A stretch of DNA of 64,000 bases from Massilia phosphatilytica (lineage in GTDB: Bacteria > Pseudomonadota > Gammaproteobacteria > Burkholderiales > Burkholderiaceae_D): positions 248,001 to 312,000 of the forward strand of contig NZ_PUIP01000004.1 in NCBI RefSeq assembly GCF_002968015.1, written 5' to 3'. The notes beneath the pieces were generated by a model. That model saw nothing but the letters and a program-made list of their open reading frames with translations, was not told where the DNA came from and did not search any database. Made by a program: the position numbers and the translations under genes. Shown here piece after piece: positions 1 through 8,814 of this stretch. The stretch's first letter is position 1. Each line of letters opens with the position of its first letter.

Positions 1-75
1 AGCATGGCGCCGGCCGCGCGCACCCTGTTCGAGATGCTGACGGCAGCCCTGGTGCAGCCCTCAGCGGAGCCGTGA
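1..75 (+). CDS. C-terminal fragment of an unidentified protein, possibly a LysR-type regulator
   Basis: An open frame enters the window at base 1 and stops at TGA 73-75, leaving 24 residues that begin SMAPAARTLFEML and end in PSAEP. The pattern of an Ala-Pro-Ala-Ala-Arg run followed by an amphipathic stretch resembles the tail of LysR-family effector domains, but that is a guess from a very short piece. It runs toward the EamA-type gene and overlaps its 3' end by 15 bases, so the two converge. Confidence 0.4.
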   Translation, partial: SMAPAARTLFEMLTAALVQPSAEP

Positions 76-927
76 CCCGCGCTGGCTCCACAGCAGGCCG
101 GCGAGCACCAGCGCGCCACCGGCGGCGTGGTAGCCGTGCAGCCGTTCGCCCAGCAGGCCCCATGCGCCGAGCGCGACCAGCACGGGCAGCAGGTTCATGA
201 ACACCGAGGCGCGCGCTGGGCCGATCCGCTTGATGCCGTTCATCCAGCAGAACGGCGCGCCGATCGACGCGGCGGTGCCCGCATACAGGATCAACGGCAG
301 GTTGTCGACCGTGACGGGTGCGGCGGGCGCGAGCCACCAGAAGGGCGCGAGGAACAGCACGCCGAAGCCGATCTGCACATACAGCTGTTCCCACGTCGAC
401 AGCGGCAGCGCCCAGCGCTTGAGCAGGATGCCGTAGACGGCGTTCGACGCGACGGCGACGAGCATCAGGCCATCGCCCGGATGCAGTCCGCCATGGAGCA
501 GCCGGACCGGCGCGCCCTGCGCCGCGAGGATCGCCACGCCGCCCAGCGACAGCAGGGCGCCGCCGACTTTTGCGCGCGTGAGGCGGTCGATCCCGGCCGC
601 GCCGGCCAGCAGCGCGGACATCAGGGGCATCGTGGCGACGATCACGCCCATGTTGACCGCCGTCGTCGTCCGCGCGGCCTGGTAGGCGAGGCCCTGGTAC
701 AGCGCCATGCCGAGGGCGCCCAGCAACGCAAGCCGGGACCAGTGCTGCGCCACGACGGCGCGCTTGTGCCACACCGCGCGCGCGACGAACGGCGTCAGTA
801 AGGCGCCCGCGAGCACCCAGCGGTAAAAGGCGATGGCGGCCGGTGCGATCGCGGTGGCGGCGGACTTGGTGACCAGTGTGTTGCCGGTCCAGATGCACAC
901 GGCCAGCAAGGGGAAGATTGTATTCAT
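61..927 (-). CDS. EamA-type (DMT superfamily) transporter
   Basis: A 288-residue inner-membrane protein made of two EamA repeats of about five helices each. The first begins at MNTIFPLLAVCIWTGN and the second near residue 145, after a loop rich in Gly and Leu. Family members export amino acids, metabolites or drugs; nothing here shows the substrate. I place the start at 925-927 because the hydrophobic helix begins directly there, whereas the upstream extension is Cys- and His-rich and overlaps the divergent LysR gene. The 80-base gap to that regulator suggests that it controls this gene, the usual pairing for EamA exporters. Confidence 0.85.
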   Translation of the reverse strand: MNTIFPLLAVCIWTGNTLVTKSAATAIAPAAIAFYRWVLAGALLTPFVARAVWHKRAVVAQHWSRLALLGALGMALYQGLAYQAARTTTAVNMGVIVATMPLMSALLAGAAGIDRLTRAKVGGALLSLGGVAILAAQGAPVRLLHGGLHPGDGLMLVAVASNAVYGILLKRWALPLSTWEQLYVQIGFGVLFLAPFWWLAPAAPVTVDNLPLILYAGTAASIGAPFCWMNGIKRIGPARASVFMNLLPVLVALGAWGLLGERLHGYHAAGGALVLAGLLWSQRGSRLR

Positions 928-1007
928 CCCGCCATCATCCCCGGGCCGCGGCCCATGCGTAAAGTGATATCCTTGCAAGCAATCCGTGCACCACGTGCAG
1001 CATTCCG

Positions 1008-1925
1008 ATGACCCTCCAGACACTCGACCTCAATCTCCTCGTCGACCTCGACGCCCTCCTGCAGGCCGGCAGCGTGGCCGGCGCGGCGCAACGGCTGCAT
1101 GTGAGCGCGCCGGCGATGAGCCGCCGGCTGGCGCGACTGCGCGACGCGTTCGGCGACCCGCTGTTCGTGCCGGCCGGACGCGGCCTCGTCCCCACGTCGC
1201 GCGCGCTGGCGCTGCGCTCGGCCGTGACCGCGGCCATCGACCAGGTGCGCGGCGTGCTGCAGCCGCCGCAGGTGGACTTCGCCACATTGGAACGGACCTT
1301 CACGATCCGTGCCAACGACGGCTTCGCGGGCGCGTGGGCGGCACGGCTGGCGGCCGCGATGCGGGCCGAGGCGCCGGGCATCGCGCTGCAATTCCTGCCG
1401 CGCGCGAGCCGCGATCCGGACGCCTTGCGCAGCGGCGAGGTCGACCTGGACATCCTCGTGGTCAAGGGGCCGGAGCCGGGCATTCTCACCGAGCGGTTGT
1501 TCACGGCGTCCTTCGTGGGCGTCGTCCGCCGCGGCCACCCCTTGTGCGCCGGGCGCCGCCGCGCCAGCATCGACGCGGAGGACTTCGTCGCCTGGCAGCA
1601 CATCGCCACGTCGCCCGGCCGGCGTTCCTGCGCGGCCGTCGATCTGGCGCTGGCCGAGCGGGGCCTGTCCCGCACCATTGCGCTCGTCGCGCCGGGATTC
1701 CAGGCCGCGCTGTCGATGGCGCTGGCGTCCGACTTCGTCGCCGTGATGCCGGCGCCGTTCGTGCAATGGGCCATGGCGACGATGCCGCTGCAGACGTTTA
1801 ATTTGCCGTTCGCGCTGCCGGTCGTGGATGTGGAACAGTGCTGGCACCAGCGCCAGCATGCCGACCCCGTCCACGCGTGGCTGCGCAGCCACGTCAAGGC
1901 CGTCTGCGCGCAGGCGGCGGGCTAG
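1008..1925 (+). CDS. LysR-family transcriptional regulator
   Basis: 305 residues. The N-terminal winged helix-turn-helix is plain: LNLLVDLDALLQAGSVAGAA, then a recognition helix around SAPAMSRRLARLRDAFGDPL, then the wing with FVPAGRGLVPT. The rest fits the periplasmic-binding-like effector domain. It is divergent from the EamA-type exporter. The 80 bases between them hold an interrupted palindrome, TGCAC-CAC-GTGCA near 987-999, and an 8-base palindrome CTTGCAAG at 972-979; either may be its operator, but that is inference. The effector cannot be told from sequence. Confidence 0.9.
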   Translation: MTLQTLDLNLLVDLDALLQAGSVAGAAQRLHVSAPAMSRRLARLRDAFGDPLFVPAGRGLVPTSRALALRSAVTAAIDQVRGVLQPPQVDFATLERTFTIRANDGFAGAWAARLAAAMRAEAPGIALQFLPRASRDPDALRSGEVDLDILVVKGPEPGILTERLFTASFVGVVRRGHPLCAGRRRASIDAEDFVAWQHIATSPGRRSCAAVDLALAERGLSRTIALVAPGFQAALSMALASDFVAVMPAPFVQWAMATMPLQTFNLPFALPVVDVEQCWHQRQHADPVHAWLRSHVKAVCAQAAG

Positions 1926-1938
1926 GGCGTTGTTTTGT

Positions 1939-1968
1939 TTGACACTGATTTTTGCGTGATGATATAGT
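1939..1968 (+). promoter_or_regulatory. Sigma-70 promoter of the sugar ABC importer operon
   Basis: TTGACA at 1939-1944, an 18-base spacer and TATAGT at 1963-1968. The expected transcription start near 1975 lies just before the LacI-type operator at 1982, so a bound repressor would block initiation or early elongation. Confidence 0.75.
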
Positions 1969-1981
1969 CGGACCATGCCTA

Positions 1982-1995
1982 TGGGAACGTTTCCA
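1982..1995. promoter_or_regulatory. LacI-type operator upstream of the ABC importer
   Basis: TGGGAACGTTTCCA, a palindrome around a central CG with one mismatched pair. It begins 13 bases after the -10 box and 62 bases before the start codon of the binding protein. Four similar sites occur in the window, and the nearest LacI gene lies at the end of this operon. Confidence 0.75.
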
Positions 1996-2057
1996 TGGCA
2001 TGCCGCGACAGGACAAGAAAGGCGCCGGCCCCGCCAGGACGCCATAACGGAGACAGC

Positions 2058-3287
2058 ATGTACGGAACCCGCAGGGCGTTGTTGGGCGCCTGGCTGTGCG
2101 CGACCGCGGTCGCGGCACATGCCGGTCCACGGGCCGAGGTGATCCACTGGTGGACGTCCGGCGGCGAATCGGCCGCCGTGAAGCAGGTCGAGCAGGCCTA
2201 CCGCGACGCCGGCGGCACCTGGGTCGACACCGCGATCGCGGGCGGCGACCAGTCGCGCGCCGTCACGATCAACCGCATCATCGGCGGCAATCCGCCCACC
2301 GCTGCCCAGTTCAACACGTCCAAGCAGTTCCTCGACATCATCGAGGAAGACCTGCTCAACCCCGTCGACGACCTCGCCCGGCGCGACCGCTGGGACCAGC
2401 TGCTGCCGGCACCCATCGTCGACGTGATCAAGGTGCGCGGCCACTGGTACGCCGTGCCGATGAACATCCACATGCAGACGTGGATCTGGTATTCGAAAGC
2501 CGCGTTCGCGAAGGCCGGCATCAACCGCGAGCCGGCCACGATGGACGAGCTGTTCGCGGACCTCGACAAGCTGAAGGCGGCCGGCGTCATTCCGCTCGCG
2601 CACGGTGGCCAGGCATGGCAGGACATCCTGCTGTTCTCGATGGTCTTGTCGAACATGGGCGGGCGCGACCTGTACCTGAAAGTGATCCGCGACCGCGACC
2701 AGGCCGCGATCCGTTCGGCCGCGTTCCGCCAGGTCCTCGTCGCGTACAAGCGCCTGCAGGCCTATGTCGATCCGGCGTCGCCGGGCCGCAACTGGAACGA
2801 CGCGACGGCACTCGTCATCAGCGGCAAGGCGGGCATGCAGATCATGGGGGACTGGGCGAAGGGCGAATTCATCGCTGCCGGCCAGGCACCGGGCCGCCAG
2901 TTCGGGTGCCTGCCGGGCCTGGGCGCGGACAGCCCGTACCTGATCCAGGGCGACGTGTTCGTGTTCCCGAAAACGACCGACGCCGACGCGCTGCGCGCGC
3001 AAAAGCTGCTCGCGAGCGTCGTTGAAAGACCCGGGGTGCAGCTCGCCTTCAACAAGCTGAAAGGGTCGGTGCCCGTGCGGCTGGATGCGGACGACAGCCA
3101 GTTCGACGCCTGCGCGCGCAAGGGCATGGCGATCCTGCGCGATCCGAAGCGGCCCGTCGGCGTGGCCGAGGTGTACCTGACGCCGGACCAGAACGGCGCG
3201 CTGCAGGACGTCCTGACCGCCTTCTGGAATACCAACATGCCCGTCGAACGGGCCCAGAACAGCATCGCTTCGGCGCTGCGCTACTGA
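2058..3287 (+). CDS. Sugar ABC transporter, periplasmic substrate-binding protein
   Basis: 409 residues, a cluster-1 extracellular solute-binding protein similar in kind to the glucose/mannose binders of Pseudomonas. A Sec signal peptide spans about residues 1-22 (MYGTRRALLGAWLCATAVAA, cleavage near AHAG). The mature part begins with the typical HWWTSGGESAAVK strand and helix. I chose ATG 2058 because GGAGA lies at 2049-2053 and the signal peptide starts there; the upstream extension is basic and has no such features. It heads an operon with two permeases and an ATPase, followed by LacI and two beta-glucosidases, so glucose or a beta-linked glucose oligomer is the likely ligand. Confidence 0.92.
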   Translation: MYGTRRALLGAWLCATAVAAHAGPRAEVIHWWTSGGESAAVKQVEQAYRDAGGTWVDTAIAGGDQSRAVTINRIIGGNPPTAAQFNTSKQFLDIIEEDLLNPVDDLARRDRWDQLLPAPIVDVIKVRGHWYAVPMNIHMQTWIWYSKAAFAKAGINREPATMDELFADLDKLKAAGVIPLAHGGQAWQDILLFSMVLSNMGGRDLYLKVIRDRDQAAIRSAAFRQVLVAYKRLQAYVDPASPGRNWNDATALVISGKAGMQIMGDWAKGEFIAAGQAPGRQFGCLPGLGADSPYLIQGDVFVFPKTTDADALRAQKLLASVVERPGVQLAFNKLKGSVPVRLDADDSQFDACARKGMAILRDPKRPVGVAEVYLTPDQNGALQDVLTAFWNTNMPVERAQNSIASALRY

Positions 3288-3288
3288 C

Positions 3289-4176
3289 ATGGCGACCCTG
3301 AAGTTCAGTTTACCGCTCTCCCGCCTCACGCCCTGGACCGCGCTGCTGCCGATGGCCATCGTGGCCGCATTCGGCTATCTGGGCGCCGGCCTGTGGACCT
3401 TCTACATGTCGCTGACCGGCTCGCGCACATTCCCGTCCGGGCACTTCATCGGTCTCGCGCAATACCAGCGGCTGTTCGACAACGAGCGCTGGATGCTCTC
3501 CCTGCACAACCTGGCCGCGTACGGCTTGCTGTTCGTGCTGGCGTCCCTCGTGATCGGCTTCCTGCTCGCCGTGTTCATCGACCAGAACGTGAAGGGCGAG
3601 GGCGTGTTCCGCACCATCTTCCTGTACCCGTATGCGATGTCGTTCGTCGCGACGGGCCTTGTGTGGCAGTGGCTGCTGACGCCGGGCGATGGCATCGACG
3701 GCGCCATCCGCGCGCTGGGCGTGCACGGCTTCACGCTCGACTGGATCGTGTCGCAGGACTATGCAATCTACACGGTCGTCATCGCGACCGTGTGGCAAGC
3801 ATCCGGGCTCGTGATGGCGCTGATGCTGGCGGGCCTGCGCGGCGTCGACCCCGAAATCTGGAAGGCCGCGCGACTGGACGGCATCCCCGCGTGGCGCGTG
3901 TACGCCCAGATCATCCTGCCGATGCTGTGGCCGACCATCGCCACCGTCCTGCTGCTGCTCGCAACGGCCGTCGCGAAGCTGTACGATGCCGTCGTCGCCA
4001 TGACGCAGGGCGGTCCCGGCATCGCCAGCGAGGTGCCGGCCAAGTTCATCATGGACCACCTGTTCCTGCGCTCGAACGTGGGCCTGGCGTCGGCCGGCGC
4101 GGTCGTGCTGCTCGTGCCGGTGCTGGCGCTGCTCGCGCCCTATGCGTATGCCCGCAGCCGCAAGGAGGCCGCATGA
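3289..4176 (+). CDS. Sugar ABC transporter permease, MalF/GtsB type
   Basis: 295 residues with six predicted membrane helices, the first near residues 16-38. The EAA-type cytoplasmic loop that contacts the ATPase is seen near residue 197 as EIWKAARLDGIPAWRVYAQI, with a conserved Ala, Asp and Gly. It starts one base after the binding-protein stop codon and overlaps the next permease by ATGA, so it is translationally coupled. Together with that second permease it should form the heterodimeric membrane channel. Confidence 0.92.
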   Translation: MATLKFSLPLSRLTPWTALLPMAIVAAFGYLGAGLWTFYMSLTGSRTFPSGHFIGLAQYQRLFDNERWMLSLHNLAAYGLLFVLASLVIGFLLAVFIDQNVKGEGVFRTIFLYPYAMSFVATGLVWQWLLTPGDGIDGAIRALGVHGFTLDWIVSQDYAIYTVVIATVWQASGLVMALMLAGLRGVDPEIWKAARLDGIPAWRVYAQIILPMLWPTIATVLLLLATAVAKLYDAVVAMTQGGPGIASEVPAKFIMDHLFLRSNVGLASAGAVVLLVPVLALLAPYAYARSRKEAA

Positions 4177-5105
4177 AAATGGAATCGATCGTCCCGCCGT
4201 TGCCGGCCACGCCGCCCGTCGCCGCGCCTGCGACGCCGGTCCGGCGCGCGCGCCGCCGCTGGACACCTGCCCGGATCGGCCTGTACGTGTTCCTGCTCGG
4301 CGCCGCGCTGTTTTTCCTGCTGCCGCTGTACGTGATGATCGTGACGTCGCTGAAGTCGATGGACGAGATCCGCCAGGGCGGCATCTTCGCGCTGCCGCAT
4401 GCGGCCACGCTGGAACCGTGGCGCCTCGCGTGGAGCGGCGTGTGCACGGGCGCCGCGTGCGATGGCGTGCGCACCGGCTTCTGGAATTCCGTCGCTATCA
4501 CGGTACCGTCGACGGTCCTGCCGATCCTGCTGGGCGCCGTGAACGGCTACGCGCTGTCGTTCTGGCGGCCGCGCGGTGCGAACCTCCTGTTCGGCATCCT
4601 GATGGCCGGCGCGTTCGTCCCCGTGCAGGTGATGATCTACCCGCTCGTGCGCGTGCTGGCTCTGGCCGGCATCTTCGGGAGTCTCCCGGCGATCGTGCTC
4701 GTGCACCTGGTCTTCGGCATGCCCGTCATGACCTTGCTGTTCCGGAATTACTACTGCAACGTGCCGCACGAGCTGTTCCAGGCCGCGCGCATCGACGGCG
4801 GCGGTTTCTGGCGCATCTTCCTGCAGGTGATGCTGCCGATGTCGCTGCCGGTCATCGTCGTCGCCGCGATCATGCAGGTGACGGGCGTGTGGAACGACTA
4901 CATCCTCGGCCTCGTGTTCGCGGGGCGCGACAACATGCCGATGATGGTCCAGCTGAACAATGTGATCAACACGACGACCGGCGTGCGGCAGTACAACGTG
5001 AACATGGCGGCGACGATGCTTACCGCGCTCGTGCCGCTCGCGCTGTACTTCTTCTCGGGCCGCTGGTTCGTGCGCGGCATCGCCGCCGGCGCCGTGAAAG
5101 GATAA
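4173..5105 (+). CDS. Sugar ABC transporter permease, MalG/GtsC type
   Basis: 310 residues. An N-terminal cytoplasmic tail rich in Pro, Ala and Arg (about 1-32) precedes six helices. The ATPase-contact loop appears as LFQAARIDGGGFWRIFLQV, the MalG-type EAA motif. The start at 4173 overlaps the stop of the preceding permease and follows AAGGAGG at 4162-4168; longer readings in the same frame would run through the upstream permease gene. It ends three bases before the ATPase gene. Confidence 0.92.
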   Translation: MKMESIVPPLPATPPVAAPATPVRRARRRWTPARIGLYVFLLGAALFFLLPLYVMIVTSLKSMDEIRQGGIFALPHAATLEPWRLAWSGVCTGAACDGVRTGFWNSVAITVPSTVLPILLGAVNGYALSFWRPRGANLLFGILMAGAFVPVQVMIYPLVRVLALAGIFGSLPAIVLVHLVFGMPVMTLLFRNYYCNVPHELFQAARIDGGGFWRIFLQVMLPMSLPVIVVAAIMQVTGVWNDYILGLVFAGRDNMPMMVQLNNVINTTTGVRQYNVNMAATMLTALVPLALYFFSGRWFVRGIAAGAVKG

Positions 5106-5108
5106 GGG

Positions 5109-6161
5109 ATGGCCAACGTCTCGCTACGCAAACTGAACATCGTCCTGGGCGGCAAGCCCATCATCCGCGACCTCGACCTGTGCGTGGAGCCCGGCGAATT
5201 CCTCGTGCTGCTCGGGCCCTCGGGCTGCGGCAAGTCGACGCTCCTGCACAGCATCGCGGGCCTCGTCGACAGTGCGTCCGGCGCCATCGAGATCGGCGGC
5301 CGCGACATGACGGATGCCGATCCGAGCGAGCGCGGGATCGGCATGGTGTTCCAGTCGTACGCGCTGTATCCGACCATGTCCGTCGAGGACAATATGTCGT
5401 TCGGCCTGCGCATCGCCGGCACGCCGAAGGCCGAGATCCGCCGCCGCGTGGACCGCGCCGCGGCCATGCTGCAACTTGATGCGCTGTTGCGCCGCAAGCC
5501 CGCGCAGCTGTCGGGCGGCCAGCGCCAGCGCGTCGCGATCGGGCGCGCGCTCGTGCGCGAGGCGCAGGTGTTCCTGTTCGATGAACCCCTGTCGAACCTC
5601 GACGCCAAACTGCGCGCGGAACTGCGGCGCGAACTCAAACTGCTGCACCAGACGCTCGGCTCGACGATGATCTACGTGACCCACGACCAGGTGGAGGCGA
5701 TGACGCTGGCGAGCCGCATCGTCGTCATGCAGGGCGGCGCGATCCAGCAGGTCGGCACACCGCTCGACGTGTACGAACGGCCCGCGAACCGTTTCGTCGC
5801 GGGTTTCCTGGGCGCGCCGGCGATGGCCTTCATCGACGGGGCGCTGGACGCGCAAGGACGTTTCACGGCCGAGGGCTTCAGCCTGGTGCCGGCGGTCGAC
5901 GCGCGACCCGGCGCGCAGCCTGCCGTGCTGGGTGTGCGTCCCGAGCACGTGGAGATCGGAGCAAACGGCGGCATGACGGGCGAGGTGACGCTCGTCGAAC
6001 CGATGGGCAATCACCTGGTCGTGTGGATGAAGTGCGGGAAGGCGACGGTCGCGTCGCTCGTGCATGACGCGCGCCGCTTCGCACCGGGCGAGCGGGTGGC
6101 GTTCGCCATCGATGCGGCGCGGGTTTCCCTGTTCGATCCCGCGACGGGAAATCGCCTCTAG
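5109..6161 (+). CDS. Sugar ABC transporter ATPase, UgpC/MsmK type
   Basis: 350 residues. The Walker A is GPSGCGKST (about residues 36-44), the signature [16 protein letters not shown] and the Walker [17 protein letters not shown], followed by the switch [10 protein letters not shown]. The last 110 residues form the OB-fold (TOBE) domain typical of MalK-like subunits, which can receive regulatory input. It is the last gene of the importer operon. A 12-base palindrome, GCCTCTAGAGGC at 6154-6165, spans the stop codon. Confidence 0.93.
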   Translation: MANVSLRKLNIVLGGKPIIRDLDLCVEPGEFLVLLGPSGCGKSTLLHSIAGLVDSASGAIEIGGRDMTDADPSERGIGMVFQSYALYPTMSVEDNMSFGLRIAGTPKAEIRRRVDRAAAMLQLDALLRRKPAQLSGGQRQRVAIGRALVREAQVFLFDEPLSNLDAKLRAELRRELKLLHQTLGSTMIYVTHDQVEAMTLASRIVVMQGGAIQQVGTPLDVYERPANRFVAGFLGAPAMAFIDGALDAQGRFTAEGFSLVPAVDARPGAQPAVLGVRPEHVEIGANGGMTGEVTLVEPMGNHLVVWMKCGKATVASLVHDARRFAPGERVAFAIDAARVSLFDPATGNRL

Positions 6162-6214
6162 AGGCAGCACATACAGTATCCTTCGGACGAATCGACAGCA
6201 TTGAGGAAGAGTTT

Positions 6215-7243
6215 GTGGCAACTATCAAGGACGTAGCGAAGCTGGCCGGGGTCGGCCTGGGCACCGCGTCGCGCGTGGTGAGCGGGAAGGGCTCCGTGTC
6301 GCCGGCGACGCTGGCACGCGTGAAAAAGGCGATCGACGAGCTGGGTTTCCGGCCGTCGCACGCGGCGCGCGCGCTGCTGTCCGGCACGAGCCGCATGGTC
6401 GGCGTGTACATCCCCGTGCTGAGCGGGACGTTCTATACGCCGATCCTGCAGATCATCGACACCGAACTGCGCGCGGCCGGCGTGCACATGGTGCTCGCGT
6501 TCGGCGTGGGCCTCGGCGACGAGCGCCGCCAGGCGATCGAGGGCGTCGAATTCCTCGTCGAGCGCGGCTGCGACGGCCTCGTCGTCATGACGAGTGCGCT
6601 GCTGGAAGAAGACGTGGCGGCGCTGGGCGCCAAGTCCGGCCAGCTCGTCGCGCTGAACCACAGCTTCGAGTCCATGCCGCACCAGTGCTTCACCGTCGAC
6701 CACGCGCTGGGCGGCCGCCTCGCCGCGCGCGCGCTGCTGGACCACAAGCACCGCAAGATCGCCGTCGTCGAAGGCCCGCGCCAGCTGGAAGACAACCGCG
6801 CCCGCATCGACGGCTTCATGAGCGAACTGCGCGACAACGGCATCGACCCGGCCAGGATCTGGCGGCTGGAAAGCGACTTCTCGCCGGCCGGCGGCTGGGC
6901 CGCGGCCAAGCAGCTGCTCGACTCCGGCCATCCGTGCACGGCGCTGTTCTGCGCGAACGACGAGATGGCCGTCGGCGCGCTGTCGTACTTCCAGGAAGCG
7001 GGCATCCGCGTGCCGCACGACCTGTCCGTACTGGGCTACGACGACACCCCCAGCGCCGCGTTTTCCGCGCCGCGCCTCACGTCCGTGCACATGCCGTGGC
7101 GCGAGATGACGCAGAACGGCATCAACGCCTTGCTGAACCTGTGCTACGACATGCGCCGTCCGGTCACGCGCGAATTCCCCGTCAGCGTGACGTTGCGCGC
7201 CTCGCTTGCCAAGGCACCGGGCGTGAAGCGCAAGGCCGCATAA
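6215..7243 (+). CDS. LacI-family transcriptional regulator of the beta-glucoside locus
   Basis: 342 residues from a GTG start; GAGGAAGA lies eight bases upstream at 6203-6210. The helix-turn-helix is ATIKDVAKLAGVGLGTASRV, with the hinge helix near RPSHAARALLSG carrying the Leu that intercalates at a central CG in this family. The effector domain is of the sugar-binding type (VGVYIPVLSGTFYTPIL, later NDEMAVGAL). It sits between the importer and the beta-glucosidases. I infer that it binds the TGGAAACGTTTCCA-like sites at 1982, 7301, 8771, 32362 and 32511. The inducer is probably a beta-glucoside such as cellobiose or laminaribiose. Confidence 0.9.
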   Translation: MATIKDVAKLAGVGLGTASRVVSGKGSVSPATLARVKKAIDELGFRPSHAARALLSGTSRMVGVYIPVLSGTFYTPILQIIDTELRAAGVHMVLAFGVGLGDERRQAIEGVEFLVERGCDGLVVMTSALLEEDVAALGAKSGQLVALNHSFESMPHQCFTVDHALGGRLAARALLDHKHRKIAVVEGPRQLEDNRARIDGFMSELRDNGIDPARIWRLESDFSPAGGWAAAKQLLDSGHPCTALFCANDEMAVGALSYFQEAGIRVPHDLSVLGYDDTPSAAFSAPRLTSVHMPWREMTQNGINALLNLCYDMRRPVTREFPVSVTLRASLAKAPGVKRKAA

Positions 7244-7300
7244 CTTTCACCTGTTGATCCGGGCGCGCCGCCACTTGCGCGCCATTTTTTGCGGCGCGTC

Positions 7301-7314
7301 TGGAAAGCTTTCCA
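7301..7314. promoter_or_regulatory. LacI-type operator upstream of the GH1 gene
   Basis: TGGAAAGCTTTCCA, a perfect 14-base palindrome starting 35 bases before the GH1 start codon. It differs from the other four sites in having a central GC rather than CG. No clear -35/-10 pair precedes it. The upstream 7264-7298 stretch holds an inverted repeat, CGCGCCGC and GCGGCGCG, enclosing a T6 run, which may end or attenuate transcription from the LacI gene. Confidence 0.7.
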
Positions 7315-7335
7315 ATCATAACGACAAAGACTACG

Positions 7336-8715
7336 ATGACCACCTACGACAACTTCCCGGGCGCCGACGGCCCCGAACCGCAGGCGCCGCAGCGCGCCGA
7401 TTTCGGCCCCGATTTCCTGTGGGGCTGCGCCACGTCGTCGTACCAGATCGAGGGCGCGGGCGCCGTGGACGGCCGGGTCGAATCGATCTGGGACCGCTTC
7501 GCCGCCACGCCAGGCAAGATCCGCGACGGCTCGTCCGGGCAGACTGCGTGCGACCACTACCACCGCTGGCCGGAGGACCTCGACATCGGCCGCGACCTGG
7601 GCCTGAATGCCTACCGGTTCTCGATCGCGTGGCCGCGCATCTTTGACGGCACGAGCAAGGAAGCGAACGGGAAGGGGCTCGATTTCTACGACCGCCTCGT
7701 CGACGGCATGCTGGAACGGGGCCTGCGGCCGTGGGCGACGCTGTATCACTGGGACTTGCCGCAATGGCTGCAGGACCGCGGCGGCTGGGCGGCGCGCGAC
7801 ACGGTCGACGCCTTCGTCGACCTGGCCGACGCCGTGACGCGCCGCCTCGGCGACCGCGTGGGCCACTGGATCACGCACAACGAGCCGTGGTGCACGGCCA
7901 TCATCGGCAATTACGAAGGCTGGCACGCGCCGGGCCTGACCGACCTCGGCACGGCGCTGCAGGTGGCGCACCACGTGCTGCTGTCGCACGGCAGGGCGGT
8001 GCCGGTGATCCGCGCCAATGTGCCGGACGCGCAGGTCGGCATCTCGCTGAGCCTGCACCCGCTGCGGCCCGCGAGTGCCGCGCCGCAGGACGTCGCCGCG
8101 ATGGAGCGCCACGACGGCCTGCGCTACCGCTGGTTCCTCGACCCGCTGTACGGCCGCGGCTATCCTGCCGCCACATTGGAGCAGGTCGGCGCTGCGGCCC
8201 CCGTCGTACTGCCGGGCGACCTGGAGGCGATCGCGGTACCGACGGATTTCCTGGGCGTGAATTACTACTTCCCGGAGACGGTCGCGCACGACCCGGACCA
8301 CGGCCCGCTGGGTGCGCGCGTGCTGCCCGCGCAAGGGGAGATCACGGCGATGGGCTGGCCGGTCGCGCCGCAGGGCCTGTCCGAACTGCTCGCGCGCGTC
8401 GACCGCGACTACCATCCGGGTCCGCTGTACGTGACGGAGAACGGCTCGTGCTACGACGACGTGGTCGGCGGCGACGGTGCCGTGCGCGACGTCGAGCGCA
8501 GGCGCTACCTGATGCGCCACCTGGCCGCGTTGCGCCAGGCCGTGGCGGACGGCGTCCCCGTGAAAGGCTATTTCGCGTGGAGCCTGCTGGACAATTTCGA
8601 GTGGGCGGAAGGCTATCTGCGCCGCTTCGGTCTCGTGCACGTGGACTACGCCACGCAGGAGCGGCGGCTGAAGGACAGCGCGAAATGGTATCGGACGTTC
8701 CTGCGCGCGGTGTGA
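7336..8715 (+). CDS. Glycoside hydrolase family 1 beta-glucosidase
   Basis: 459 residues, the normal length for a GH1 (beta/alpha)8 enzyme. The acid/base Glu183 lies in THNEPW and the nucleophile Glu368 in YVTENGS. The N-terminal FLWGCATSSYQIEGA strand and the C-terminal FAWSLLDNFEWAEGY are family hallmarks; the latter binds glucose in the -1 site. There is no signal peptide, so it acts in the cytoplasm on beta-glucosides delivered by the importer or the MFS symporter. It lies between the LacI gene and the secreted GH3 enzyme. Confidence 0.95.
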   Translation: MTTYDNFPGADGPEPQAPQRADFGPDFLWGCATSSYQIEGAGAVDGRVESIWDRFAATPGKIRDGSSGQTACDHYHRWPEDLDIGRDLGLNAYRFSIAWPRIFDGTSKEANGKGLDFYDRLVDGMLERGLRPWATLYHWDLPQWLQDRGGWAARDTVDAFVDLADAVTRRLGDRVGHWITHNEPWCTAIIGNYEGWHAPGLTDLGTALQVAHHVLLSHGRAVPVIRANVPDAQVGISLSLHPLRPASAAPQDVAAMERHDGLRYRWFLDPLYGRGYPAATLEQVGAAAPVVLPGDLEAIAVPTDFLGVNYYFPETVAHDPDHGPLGARVLPAQGEITAMGWPVAPQGLSELLARVDRDYHPGPLYVTENGSCYDDVVGGDGAVRDVERRRYLMRHLAALRQAVADGVPVKGYFAWSLLDNFEWAEGYLRRFGLVHVDYATQERRLKDSAKWYRTFLRAV

Positions 8716-8729
8716 GCGCACGCCGGTGA

Positions 8730-8758
8730 TTGACAGCGCGGGCGTTTGCATTCAATAT
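8730..8758 (+). promoter_or_regulatory. Sigma-70 promoter of the GH3-symporter operon
   Basis: TTGACA at 8730-8735, a 17-base spacer and CAATAT at 8753-8758. The same -35, spacer length and -10 sequence recur in front of the GH16 gene at 32471-32499. Confidence 0.75.
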
Positions 8759-8770
8759 CTGCGGGTCGGT

Positions 8771-8784
8771 TGGAATCGTTTCCA
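8771..8784. promoter_or_regulatory. LacI-type operator upstream of the GH3 gene
   Basis: TGGAATCGTTTCCA, extended to a 16-base near-palindrome by the flanking T and A, with one mismatched pair. It starts 12 bases after the -10 box and 44 bases before the start codon. Confidence 0.75.
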
Positions 8785-8814
8785 ATCGACCACGACAACA
8801 TTGGAGACACCCGC

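Noticed and set aside
924..3359. Long minus-strand frame across the LysR and binding-protein genes
   Set aside because: Both genes on the plus strand have recognisable domains; the minus frame shows only low-complexity sequence.
6154..6165. Palindrome GCCTCTAGAGGC over the ABC ATPase stop codon
   Set aside because: Too short and without a T-run to call a terminator, and unlike the operators described.
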